Source: Caenorhabditis remanei
Taxonomy: Eukaryota > Nematoda > Chromadorea > Rhabditida > Rhabditidae
Reading direction: 5' to 3'
NCBI RefSeq assembly: GCF_010183535.1
Contig: NC_071333.1
Span: 20,644,587 to 20,708,586 of the forward strand
Length of the DNA: 64,000 bases
The notes under the pieces are model-generated. The model ran no database searches. It worked only from the letters and a program-made list of their open reading frames with translations, and was not told the DNA's origin. A program made the translations under genes and the position numbers. Positions 11,846 to 22,029 of the stretch are shown here, piece after piece. The first letter of the stretch is position 1, and each line of letters begins with the position of its first letter.

Positions 11846-12324
11846 TGTTCTCTAATTGAACTTATTAAATGAATAAATAAAGATGAGTCAGAATAATTAC
11901 CTTTTTTTATGAAGAGACTGTTGAAAAAATTGAGGAATACCAAGCAATGAGAAGCGGCGGTTCTGAAAATTAAACTACCTTTCATACGTATAAGTGGGGA
12001 AAGAAAAAACCACAAACGAAAAAAAGAATGATTAATAAAAACGCGAGAGAATGTGAATGAGATATTCTCCTGAGAGAAGAAATAATGATGGGTTACAAAA
12101 GCGTGGGCTTAATTCCTAGTAACCCGTATAATCAGAGAACAGATTTTGAAGTGTAAACAATTTTTGGTGAAAACAAAATATCTCAAAATTTGTATTTAAT
12201 TCGAAAGTTAAGAAAGTTGAAGTGAAGTCATAAAATAGGTTCCAGAATGGAAATCAAATAGTGTAAGAGTTGCTCAAAAGATAGAAACCTCAAAAAAATT
12301 AAAAGACTGAATACATCACCATTA

Positions 12325-12554
12325 TCATTCTTATATATAAAAGACAATTGGGCGTTGTCTGTCTGTCTGAGGCGCTGTCCGCAACGATTTTGGAAAGAGA
12401 AGAGAAACTAAGCCAGCGGGCAAAACCGAACTAGCGTGCTTTGGACACGACCGCCGCTTTAGACCACTCGGCCATGCGGACACATTTGAAAGTTGCCACG
12501 TAAATGAGAAGAGGCCAGCCGACTGAACCGCCGAAGGCGGGGCAGACAGGCTGG
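12325..12554 (+). mobile_element. Non-autonomous Helitron, copy 2
   Basis: Same element as 4175-4399. It starts TC after an A (12324) and ends CTGG before a T (12555), with the same GC hairpin near the end. It is five bases longer, partly through an extra 'gtct' repeat near the 5' end. tRNA-like A-box (12464-12474) and B-box words are on the minus strand. It lies 37 bp past the stop of the truncated cluster member 3, so its arrival may have accompanied the loss of that gene's 3' part (inference). Confidence 0.72.
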
Positions 12555-12591
12555 TTATTCTTATAAACCATCTATCTATTAGATGTACGCA

Positions 12592-12690
12592 CTATGATGA
12601 CGATAATAAAAAATTGATAATGATCACTTCAAACAATATCGACATGTAATTGACTCTGGGTGTCATGTTTGAGTTGGTTACCGGGGTCAT
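12592..12690 (-). pseudogene. Cluster member 3, truncated to 32 codons
   Basis: The start region is clearly homologous to member 2. It has the same AACAATGAC context just after an AG acceptor, and both proteins begin MTPVTN. The frame ends after 32 codons in the middle of the expected membrane segment, and the C-terminal tail is missing. The matching upstream noncoding exon can still be seen near 12740-12810. This is a dead copy, cut short next to Helitron copy 2. Confidence 0.6.
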
Positions 12691-13331
12691 TGTTCCCTGA
12701 ATAGTATATTTATAAACGGAATTTATTAGGATGAAAAACGTGATCTCTATTTATAAATAGCTGCATGAGAAATATTAAAGTGCGCCAAATTATAAGAAGC
12801 GCCGATTTTGAAAATGAAATCCGTTTTCAATTCAATATTGAAAGGAAAAAGCGAGAAAAAACCAGTTTCAAAAAATTAGGGATAGATGAAGAAGTGAGAG
12901 AATGTGGATAAGGAAATCTCTTGACAACCAAGAGCACGAGATGAAATAACCCAAAAAATACGTTTTGAAGTGTAAATCGGGTAAAACGAGTAACACTAAA
13001 AGCACATAAACTAGAAACTCCGCTAGTTTTCTTTAGCACTTTTACAACTTACGGGTTGCTATGAGAGAAAAGGTCTCAATTGTAAAAAGATACTAAAACA
13101 ACAAAAGATAAATATACTTTAGTCAAAAGTTATGTAGATTTGACTCGTGATTTTGAAAAGTGAAAAAATCGATTAGTTTTCTAACTTTGCAAAATTATGT
13201 TACTGCAGCTGTGAAAATAAAAATGACGACTATTATTTCAGATTGGAAATCTGACAGAAGGAGCTATACACACAAATGCCTTCGGAAAACAGTGCAAATA
13301 GCCTTTATTGATTCTTTAATCACTCCTCCGC

Positions 13332-13676
13332 TCACTGCCGCTTGCTCATTGATACAGTGGGATTCACGCCTTCTTCCAAACTAACGAATTCTACAACATT
13401 CAATTCATATAGTTGAATCGAACCTGTCGAAGTTTTGATTTTACGTAATGACATAATAAGCTGATAACCTAATAAGCAGAGCACCATAATGAGATTATAA
13501 CCATGATACGCTGGTAACGAAACATAGCTGTGTCTAGCGGAACGTGCTAAGGCGCTGATGAAGTGAGTTTCAGTCATTCTCGAAACAAAATCGAGATATT
13601 GAATGAAAGAGCTGTTATTGAAAGCAAAATCTGAATTATCACAGATTGTCTCCAGAGAAAAATCACCGCTTCCCAA
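13332..13676 (-). CDS. 114-aa single-pass membrane protein, KCNE-shaped
   Basis: An intact single-exon ORF with an AATAAA about 25 bases past the stop. The N-terminal half carries an N-glycosylation site (NSS within FNNSSFIQY). One membrane segment follows at about residues 60-77 (GYNLIMVLCLLGYQLIMSL). A basic stretch then runs into a polar tail (RKIKTS...IQLYEL). That order, with a Lys/Arg border and an 'xLYE' region, is reminiscent of KCNE/MPS potassium-channel beta subunits, but the match is by shape and a few residues only. Two decayed copies lie at 10470-10610 and 14515-14640, so it was once co-duplicated with the small membrane-protein genes. Confidence 0.5.
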   Translation of the reverse strand: MGSGDFSLETICDNSDFAFNNSSFIQYLDFVSRMTETHFISALARSARHSYVSLPAYHGYNLIMVLCLLGYQLIMSLRKIKTSTGSIQLYELNVVEFVSLEEGVNPTVSMSKRQ

Positions 13677-13855
13677 AAATCCAAGTTTCCTAATGTCAAA
13701 TTTGAGAACTTTAATATCATAAATTCAATCATCCATTCTGATTTTCTGGTGTTTACGTTTCAAATCAATCTGGCCGTTACCAAATAAAAATTTATTCGGA
13801 CAAATGATAAGTCAAAAAATATATTGACAAACCAAAATAAGTAACTTAATGGAGC

Positions 13856-14089
13856 TCAAACAATTTCTTCTTGTCCAATCTCACTCGGATCTATCAAAAA
13901 GTCCCTCTCTTGACTCTGGACGACCATATAATTATGACGCATAAATGGCAAGCGACTGACAAATTGACTGTATTTATCAGGGCTCATTGGCAATGAGAGA
14001 TATCCTGTGCATCTCGAACAAATAAAAATGATATAGAGAAGGACGAGAAAAATGAGAAAAAATAATATTATCCCGGCAAGTTGACCCAT
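13856..14089 (-). CDS. Cluster member 4: small membrane protein ending QEEIV
   Basis: 77 residues from the ATG seven bases past a strong T-rich TTTCAG acceptor. An upstream frame is open for 19 more codons, but those belong to intron and noncoding exon. A long hydrophobic segment occupies residues about 4-26, followed by CSRC at the membrane edge. The tail has MVVQSQER, matching IVAQDQEK of member 2 and MVAQEAER of member 5, and ends IGQEEIV. The last four residues keep the terminal IV but lack Ser/Thr at -2, so PDZ class I binding is doubtful here. Confidence 0.65.
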   Translation of the reverse strand: MGQLAGIILFFLIFLVLLYIIFICSRCTGYLSLPMSPDKYSQFVSRLPFMRHNYMVVQSQERDFLIDPSEIGQEEIV

Positions 14090-14514
14090 TCTTTCCTGAA
14101 AAAAAAAACATAATTTGTTACCAATATTCGGAACGTTTTTTTTCAATCAGGAGCAGAGACTCAAAATCAACAGCTGAGAATTGATATGAATACTGAAAAA
14201 TGAAGAGTATATTAGAAGTTCAAACACAGAAAAAGTTTATGTGCACAAAAAGATGAAATACTTTGAAAGAAGACGGCATTTTTCTTTGACAACCACAACA
14301 TTCAAGAAAAATAATTGAAGGTTACAAGGTTTCGGTTGGTAAAAACAAAATTTGTTGATTTTTGATACTGAAAATATTCTATAAAGGAATTTAAAGCGTT
14401 TTCTAAAAACTAGACAATGTACATATGACTTTTAAGAATCAGAAAATGTGAGATTACTACAGGATGTTTAGGTGTTATTATTTATATATACTTCATCTTT
14501 AAATGTTTAGTGGA

Positions 14515-14640
14515 GTCCGCGGGGGCATGTCTAGACCTAGACACTCTCAGAAACAAAATGAAATCTTGAATGAGAAAGTTGTTATTGAAAACAATATCTA
14601 AACTATCACCAACGGTCTCCAGAGAAATATACGTAATAAA
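14515..14640 (-). pseudogene. Decayed copy of the 114-aa KCNE-shaped gene
   Basis: Reading the minus strand gives ISLETVGDSLDIVFNNN, which lines up with FSLETICDNSDFAFNNS of the intact gene at 13332-13676. The copy stays open for about 40 codons but has no start codon in place and no membrane segment. It lies between cluster members 4 and 5. Confidence 0.5.
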
Positions 14641-14879
14641 ATAGAGTCATGTACACAACACTCTCAGAAAATTCGAAATACAATTAAAAGGGAAAGTGAA
14701 TAAAACACCAATAATTATGGTTAAATGAATCTCACTATCGTCCTACTGTCGTCTTACTACTACAGTACCATCCGAAAAGTTATCCACATTGACTGTTCTC
14801 ACTGGAAAATGGCAGAGTTTGATAGTGTATTTCGGTTTCATCCGATTTTTCGATGAATTCAATTTTGTATAGGCTGAAC

Positions 14880-15205
14880 AGAAAAAACAGCATATCATTT
14901 TTGTAGTTGACCAGTTTTTTTTGGAGAGACACTATCTTGAAAGTTACAGATTGTCAAAGTGAAAAACTCCTAAATTTTGCTAATATTCACTGAAAATAGT
15001 CGGTTTCAAGGAAAATTGGCTCTGGCAGCCTGTAACCTTCATGGTAGTGCCCTCACAAGAATTGGTCAACAAAAATTATGTGGTATTTTGGCTCTGTCGG
15101 ACAATCAGTTGACACCGAAATACACTGTCGAAGTTCGTCATTTTTCACTAAAAACAGCCAAAGTTTATGACGTTTTCAGCGGTACTGTAATCTTTTGATA
15201 CTAGC
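14880..15205. repeat. Interspersed repeat, copy A
   Basis: This stretch shares blocks with 18100-18425, in the same order: 'acactatcttgaaagttaca', 'acaccgaaata', and 'agcggtactgt' followed by 'gataC'. It has no coding capacity I trust. The family is unassigned. Similar 'gtcaactacaaaaat' repeats recur at 35-37 kb and 60 kb. Confidence 0.45.
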
Positions 15206-15344
15206 AAATTTATGTAATTATATTACGCAGATGTCATTCATGAGAAAAGTTGCAGTTTATATTTTTCGATTAAGTAATTGTTCAACACCCCTTTATTGGC
15301 AAAAATTGAGTCAAGGGTATAAGATAATTCAACAAAAAGCACAT

Positions 15345-15629
15345 TTAGACAATTCTCACTTCTCCAAGCTCCTCCTCGTCATCTGAAGATACTCTTTCGG
15401 CTTCTTGCGCCACCATGACATAGAGGCGTTTGCCAGGCATGCGTTTTGTGATCTTCCTGTAGATGCGATTTCTAGCCGGTTTTTGGGCAGGGGCAAAACA
15501 GAAGGAGATACATTGATAAAATGCATAAATACATCCGAATGCTACAATGTAACCAAAAAGTTTGAAGAAGATGAGCCACCAGAATCCGATCTTCGCATTC
15601 TCATTTGGAGAGATGATAGCGTTACTCAT
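15345..15629 (-). CDS. Cluster member 5: small membrane protein ending VRIV
   Basis: A 94-residue intact ORF. The ATG is seven bases past TTTTTCAG, with a noncoding exon upstream. The membrane segment is at about residues 15-40 (GFWWLIFFKLFGYIVAFGCIYAF), followed by a Cys-containing basic region and KRMPGKRLYVMVAQEAER. The very acidic tail (SSDDEEELGEVRIV) keeps the family's terminal IV. An AATAAA on the minus strand about 55 bases past the stop fits poly(A). It is the most distal cluster copy. Confidence 0.65.
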   Translation of the reverse strand: MSNAIISPNENAKIGFWWLIFFKLFGYIVAFGCIYAFYQCISFCFAPAQKPARNRIYRKITKRMPGKRLYVMVAQEAERVSSDDEEELGEVRIV

Positions 15630-16672
15630 TGTATTCTGAAAAAAAGTAGCTCTGTAGATAGTGAAAAGTGAATTTAAATTGGATGTATACCTTGTTCGAA
15701 ACCAGTCGGCAATACAATAAGACGGTCAGACGTCAACTGAACAGACTTCGGTCTAAAAAATGAAAAAAGCAAAATGAAAGAAAAAAAAAGAGATTTTTCA
15801 TAAATCAGAAAAGGAAGTGAAACGTGAGGTGTTCTTCCTAAACTATATTAGATAGAAAGAAAATATATTCTTCAAATCGTGCATATCAAACACTGATACA
15901 AAAACATCAAAATTTACGTTTATTCGTAAAAGTATTCTGATAGACTACTGGGAGATTCAAATCAATTTCAATAAACTTCAAATCTCTAAAAAAAATAGAA
16001 ATTGAACAAAAATTTACTTTGGTTGACTTTGTCAAAGTTAAAACAAGTTTCAGGTATATCTTATACATAAAATAACATGCTTGTCATAAATTATTTCAGG
16101 ACCCAGTCTAGAACTATGAACACACCAAAGTTTATGCTTCATTATAAAAATATGGATAAAAGATTGCTTTATGGCTGTCATATTTCAAAAAATTTTTTCA
16201 AACTCAACATTGCAATACGTCATGGTTCTTGTTCAATCTGAAACCTTCATTATATCGACCTTGGTCGCTTTTGGAAGATCTCAAATAAATCTATGTAGAC
16301 ATGTGAGCCATTTTATGATGCTGAAACCTCATTTTTGTGGAATAAGTCACAGGGTAGACTGGATATGCATTTCTGAAACAATTATTTTCATGGGCCTTCT
16401 CAAAAATTTTATGCGCACCGACGTCGTTTCAATTTCAGATATTCCTTTTTCACCTTCTTGCCTTAAACCCAAAAAAAACAGTCCTGGTCAGTGATCTTAC
16501 ACTTTTTAAAAGTGCGACTCTTTCGAACTTGTTTTGAACACAAAAAACACAAATTTTATTCAATTTATAATTTATAGTTCTGTTTATTATAAAAGCTGAA
16601 GAAGAGAAAAAGTCATCCCCAAGAGTATTAAAGGAGTTTAATTTTCTAATCATTTTTTCCTTTCTATTCAAC

Positions 16673-17986
16673 ATGAATTCGCTTCTGGTTCTTGTGATTA
16701 CGGTTATTTCAACTCTTCTCGTACCAATTGGAATCCTGGTCCAATTTTTTATATTGATATCTATTTTTAAATCGGGAAAGTGTTCGATGTACTTCTTGCT
16801 GATGGTTTGTGTAATAACGGTGAGTTGGGAAAATTTTTCAAACATTGGATTAGCGTACCTGATTGAGCATTATACGTAATAGTTATTAATAATTTAAAAT
16901 CAAAAGAGATATCTGTAATAGCACTGGGCTGATTTTGAGGGTAATGATGTTGTATATTTTAGAATTCCATATCATTCGTTCTATCCGTGTTGGCTATTCG
17001 AAAAGATGTTATCATTGAATGTGAGACCGTTACCTGGCTATCCCGTGACAATCATCCTATAAAAGCAGTTCATTTTCAACTAGTTGTGTTTAGTGGCTAC
17101 ATGAAAGTTCTCAGTTCTTGGAACAGGAATCTAGCACTTTTTCTTGGAAACACCAAAAATCGAGCAAGACTGTGTTTTTTTGCTTTGTTGGTTATCATTT
17201 CTGCTATTTTCACGATTTGGTCTACAACAGAACTTCATGACTTTGCTATTTATTATTGCCACACATTGAATTGCCTCGATTTGGTTGACCGTGTAAGTTT
17301 TATAGAAGTTTCAAAAAATTTATTATTTTTTTAGGGTCGTCAAGTAGTTCTGAATCATTTCTTTATTACGAACAACATCATAATCATAACCAATTCCGTT
17401 GTGGTTTTTTGTAGAAGGAAAATGTTAGTTTGGAGGTATTCTATTTTCTCTTGGATTATTAGTTATTTTTCAGAATTCTGCTAATGAATACAGTATTCTT
17501 TCAAAATCTCAATGCTAACAACTCCCAGGAATCAACTCACTTATTTATACCGGAAACTGACCACACTCAGGACGAACCAAATATTTCCATTGTAGTTTTC
17601 GAATGTATAGTGGCGGTGACTTCAATTTTGATTGCTTTTCTCAACGTGGATCATATCTGGTTAAAAGAAAATCTGTCTGACAACTGGAACGACATTCTTC
17701 AGCTACTTGTTTTAATTACATGCGATATTTTGACAGTGGTGTATCCATTACGTGTGTTGTTGGATGATAAAGTACAGTTAATACTGGTAAAGCAAGTAAT
17801 AGTTGAATATACAATTTTCAGATGAGGATTATCGTTGTGGAGAATTTGGATAATGCAAGGCTAAAAAATGCCATTATTTGGTTGTTCCCTAGCAAAGATT
17901 CAGAGCAGGACAAGAAACTATTAGCTCAAATACTGATTGAGCGTTATTTACCATTAAATAACCCTATATTTGTTTTTGACGATTGA
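16673..17986 (+). CDS. Serpentine 7TM receptor (receptor 1), 342 aa
   Basis: The five exons (16673-16819, 16963-17292, 17335-17423, 17474-17771, 17822-17986) join in frame. The protein has about seven hydrophobic segments, beginning with a long one at residues 4-30, and polar loops with Cys pairs (IECETVTW, CHTLNC). It resembles a nematode chemosensory GPCR that would sit in sensory cilia membranes and detect small molecules. I could not assign the sr- class; an srbc-like class is possible. The exon plan is shared with the genes at 22030 and 33001: first exon 147/147/153 bp, third exon 89/89/107 bp and starting Gly-Arg. This is the only copy of the three with an unbroken frame. Confidence 0.75.
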
Positions 17987-18099
17987 ACAACTACAGAACC
18001 GCCAAAAAGTAATCAACTGTGGTTTTTTTCAATTTTAAGTGACCAAATTTGTTCAGTGTATTTTCGTGTCACCCGATTGTATGACATATGTTATTTTGT

Positions 18100-18425
18100 A
18101 TGGGTTTAACAAAACAAAAATAGAACGTCATTTTTGTAGTTTACCATGTTTTTTTTGTAAGGACACTATCTTGAAAGTTACAGGTTTTGTAGAGTCATTT
18201 CTTTTTAAAACTGGCTAATTTCATTGCGCATTAGCGAATTTACGGAGCTTTTAACTTTGAAAACCTGCAGGTTTCAAAACAAAGTACCTAAAAAAATGGT
18301 CAACTGCAAAAGTTATGTGTTACACCGAAATACGTTATCAAACGTAGTAATTTTGACTGAAAACATTTAAGTTTGTAACCACTTGAGCGGTACTGTGTGT
18401 CTAACAGTTTGATACCGTTCAAGGT
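18100..18425. repeat. Interspersed repeat, copy B
   Basis: Partner of 14880-15205: same block order, similar length, direct orientation. Noncoding and of unknown family. It lies just past the 3' end of receptor 1. Confidence 0.45.
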
Positions 18426-18714
18426 GTATTTTTGGATTTATTGGTTAAAAATTGATGCAATATATTCTTTTCACTTCTTCTTGGTTAGGCTGGCTACTTA
18501 CATTAACATTATATTCCCGGTTCTGTGAACTTTAGTTTTATCACGTCAATGGTTTTTTCAAACATATTTATGCGTTTAAATTGTATCTCCTCGCGAACTT
18601 TCTTTTTCAGGTTTTCTGTCATTTCCCCCTCTCCAAATAAAATTTCATACACTTTTGAGAATACAAAGACACGTCTCTCATAAAAACAAGGATTTATCAA
18701 AACCCTTTCCGAGA

Positions 18715-18900
18715 CTCCTCAAAAGGCGGCGCATAGCTGTTGCATAGCAACGTGAGGCTGCTGGAAACGAGTAGCAGCCCTAATCCCAAACAGCGAGAGG
18801 GGAAGATGATAATGAGGGGGTACGTTGAATTGAGTAGGGCAGGATGAAAGTGCTCTACTGGTTTGCGCTAGAGGGGTTAGGGGTCGAGAATAAGTGAAAT
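18715..18900. repeat. Receptor flank duplication, copy 1
   Basis: This segment matches 23650-23870 in the same orientation. Both contain CATAGCAAC, then 'cgagag', 'gataatgag', and 'agggcagg'. Each lies downstream of a receptor gene (receptor 1 and receptor 2), so the duplication that made the two receptors probably included this flank. It contains GTTGCATAGCAAC, a near match to a ciliary X-box but one base short. Confidence 0.45.
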
Positions 18901-18966
18901 TTGAGATTGTGGGGGATGTTGCAGAATTTGGTTCTTAGCCGTAGAAACGAATCAAAGGAGAAAGGG

Positions 18967-20280
18967 TTTAAGACTCATTCTCTGTGAAACTCGAGCACCG
19001 AGCTGTTGCCCACTGTACAGAAAAAAGTCAAACCGGTTTTCATGGGTCGGTATTGTGCATAGTGAGTACCCAGACAACTAATAAGACATTGGTCCAAATT
19101 TTATTTGGCTCCGCCCCCTACCGTCTAAAATAGCCTCTAAGGGAAGTGAAAATTCTAAAAAAAAATCTGAAAGTTTTTTCGATTAAATTTTAACGGGAAC
19201 AAATAAAAAACGTTATTTTAAGCACTTTTTGTGTTCATACCATATTTTTAGCACCTCATTTTCACCGAGAAAAAATGTCATTTTTGTAAAATTTTCTGGT
19301 TTTTTTTTAAACTTTTGTTTATATCTCAAAAATCTTACGTTACGGGAGATGAGATCTTTTCAGATTCGAAATCTACATAAAATTTGGAATATTAGAAGCA
19401 ATGTCCGGTCAAAAATCTCGGGACACCTATTTTTGCTACAGAGCAAAATATGTGATTTTTTGAAGAATTTCAACGTATCCCTACTCATGGAGCGAAAATT
19501 CAATGTCGTCAAATCGGCTGAGATTTTGTCAGAATATTACACTATATGTTATTCATTTATTCCCGAAATTTCAGCTCATCTGGTTCAATCCGCAGCTTTT
19601 TTGAAAATCACTATGTCAGTTTTCAGTGTTCCAACCGAAAAAAATTCCAACAACTTCGAGAGGCGGGGATCAAGCTGAATGAGCTGAAATTTTGGGAATG
19701 AATAGATCACGTATGGTGTAGTATTCTGACAAAATCTCAGACGATTTGGCGACATTGAATTTTTGCTTCATGAGTAGGGATACGTTGAAATTCTTCAAAA
19801 AATCGCATATTTTGCTCTGTAGCAAAAATAGGTGTCCCTAGATTTTTGACCGGACACTGCTTATAATACTCCAAATTTTATGTAGATTTCGAATCTGAAA
19901 AGATCTCATCTCCCGTAACGTAAGATTTTTGAGATATAAACAAAAGTTTGTAAAAAACCAGAAAATTTTACAAAAATGACATTTTTTCTCGGTGAAAATG
20001 AGGTGCTAAAAATATGGTATGAACACAAAAAGTGCTTAAAATACCGGTTTTTATTCGTTCCCGTTAAAATTTAATCGAAAAAACTTTCAGATTTTTTTTA
20101 GAATTTTCACTTCCCTTAGGGGCTATTTTAGACGGTAGGGGGCGGAGCCAAATGAAATATGGATCAATGTCTTATTAATTGTCTGGGCACTCACTATGCA
20201 TAATACCGACCCATCAAAACCGGTTTGACTTTTTTCTGTACACTGCCATGCTCGAGTTTCACAGAGAGTGTGTCTTAAAT
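18967..20280. mobile_element. 1.3 kb palindromic element
   Basis: Two arms of about 620-650 bp are nearly exact reverse complements, around a short spacer near 19630-19680. The outer ends read TTTAAGAC on the left and GTCTTAAA on the right. Checks along the arms (for example 'tctgtgaaactcgag', 'ggggcggagcc', 'catctcccgtaacg') all find their complement in order. No coding sequence is credible: open frames in the arms are by-products of the palindrome. C. elegans has palindromic repeat families with TTTAA ends (Repbase PALTTTAA, from memory), and this may be a relative. Confidence 0.75.
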
Positions 20281-20569
20281 GTTTTTGAAATAAAACGCTA
20301 AGCGCCGGAAACTTCTAAAGTTAGAAGCTTCTTCTTATTTATAACAACATATTTTTACCCAAGTTTGAGGTAACTCGAGCTTGGGTGGTTAGTTTTGACC
20401 CCGGTTTTTTTCAGTATAGATGAAAAATCGTCAGCAATCTCAAATTTCAAGTTGAATTATTAGCTTATTTGAATCCAAATTTTAAGGCCCTATGGTAGCC
20501 AGTAATACCTATGTATGCTGTTCTTCTCTGTTATTCCAAAAACAGGGACTCTTCACACTAATAAAGTCT

Positions 20570-21045
20570 CAAGCCAAGCTGTGGATAAAGGGAAACTGTC
20601 GAGGAGTTGCAACAGCAGCCCTTCTCTTGAGACTTCTGTAAGTCGAGGACGGATTGGGAAGGCCGCGAGGAACCGGCGAGTAACTCGGCCATAAGCTAGT
20701 AGATCATCGGATCCGACGGCCCTGGCTTAGAGGAACACTGGGAATGGAGGAATTTTGGAAGATGTTGAAGCTGGCTTGGTTACAGCTTTTCTGCAGACCA
20801 TCGTCCTGCAACCACGCAAACCAGTGGGATATGCAGATGGTCATACGTAGAGAAATCACTGTGCCTTGTTTGACCGGACCCGAAGATGGACTGCTCTCTG
20901 AGCGAACACTTTAATGGCCCTACACAAAATAAGCTCCTCAGCAACTGGTGGCCCGGCCTAAGCCGATAATTACCACTATTGCGCCCCAGGCTCACCATTA
21001 ACCTAGCCCTGAAGATGGTTGTAAGACCAAATATTAGCAAATAGA
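20570..21045. other. GC-rich block of unknown origin
   Basis: This stretch is much richer in G and C than its surroundings and has sharp edges. It has no convincing coding frame (one 86-codon minus-strand frame with no recognisable domain). It could be a decayed retroelement end or a structured noncoding RNA. Nothing in the sequence alone decides. Confidence 0.35.
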
Positions 21046-21616
21046 TACGTGCAATTTACCTTCTTGCAACTTATGTACGAGTACATCATATAACAAAAGG
21101 TCCACCGAGAAACATACTTCATTCTATGAGAATACTTACTAATCGTACAAAAACATGGTTATCAATCACTGCTACAACATATTTTTTCTAAATGGGTGAC
21201 GTTTGTAAGAAGAAGTTCAGTTTAGTTATTCTGGTTCTTCTTTCCCGAACTGCGGGTTAATAACGGATATTATAAATATCCGGAAAGTTACAGATAATCC
21301 AAAGGATGGAAGACATGAAAAATGAGATTCTAAAGTTTCATACAAATTAGGAGTTGTGAAAACGGAAATCAGATGAATCCTGGATCAGCAAATTATTCTT
21401 TATCTGTCAACCCTCAAATTAAACATTACATGAAATATGCTTTGATGTGCTTGACTTTTAATAGATGCAGTTCTTTTTTTCCAAACTGGTCATTAATCAC
21501 TTCAGGTTGCCTTTCCCAAACTACACCCAGAGACTTTTTTGCTCCGAGAGAGTTGAAATAAAATAAATCAAAAATTTTATGTCTCAATATTTCAATTTTT
21601 ACAATCTTTTGTGCAA

Positions 21617-21736
21617 ATGTCCAACGTCATTGTTGCTGTTTCGGTTATTCTGTCTTTAATAATATTAACTCCAGCCGTTTCTCCATTATTCTACAAGAAA
21701 AAACCGATAATGAAGCAATATCGTCACTATCACTAG
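21617..21736 (+). pseudogene. Possible receptor N-terminal exon remnant
   Basis: A 39-codon frame starting MSNVIVAVSVIL has the same hydrophobic first-segment look as the first exons of receptors 1 and 2 (MNSLLVLVITVI, MNSLLFFIVVVI). It stops before a splice donor and has no recognisable second exon. It sits about 300 bp before receptor 2. Weak evidence. Confidence 0.3.
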
Positions 21737-22029
21737 TTGTCTTTTTATTGGATATCTTTTCACCCGGAACTCGATGAAAATCGAGCCAGATTTATGAACA
21801 TACAAAAATATTTATCAGTAAATGTTATTTTGATTACAACGTTTAGCCAAAAAGGATGATTTTGATTAAATCAGAACTAATTTCGCTTCTATTATTCTTC
21901 TTGGAGTGAGTGTGGAATAAGAATGGGAGAAAGTCATCAAGCGCCACGGGAATTGGTCAATTTTCAATCTTTTTTTGGAATATAACATTCGATTGAACAG
22001 AAGTTGTCTCAATTTGAGTTGTCAGAAGG

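Noticed and set aside
12327..12565. ATTCTTATA direct repeat as a SINE target duplication around Helitron copy 2
   Set aside because: The left copy is part of the element itself, since it also occurs in copy 1, which lacks the right-hand repeat.
19229..19678. 149-codon open frame in the palindrome
   Set aside because: No domain, no splice support, and it sits in one arm and the spacer of the inverted repeat. It is chance in AT-rich palindromic DNA.
19011..20245. CACTG on both sides of the palindrome as a 5 b target duplication
   Set aside because: The palindrome continues outside these words for about 40 more bases on each side to TTTAAG/CTTAAA, so CACTG is inside the element.
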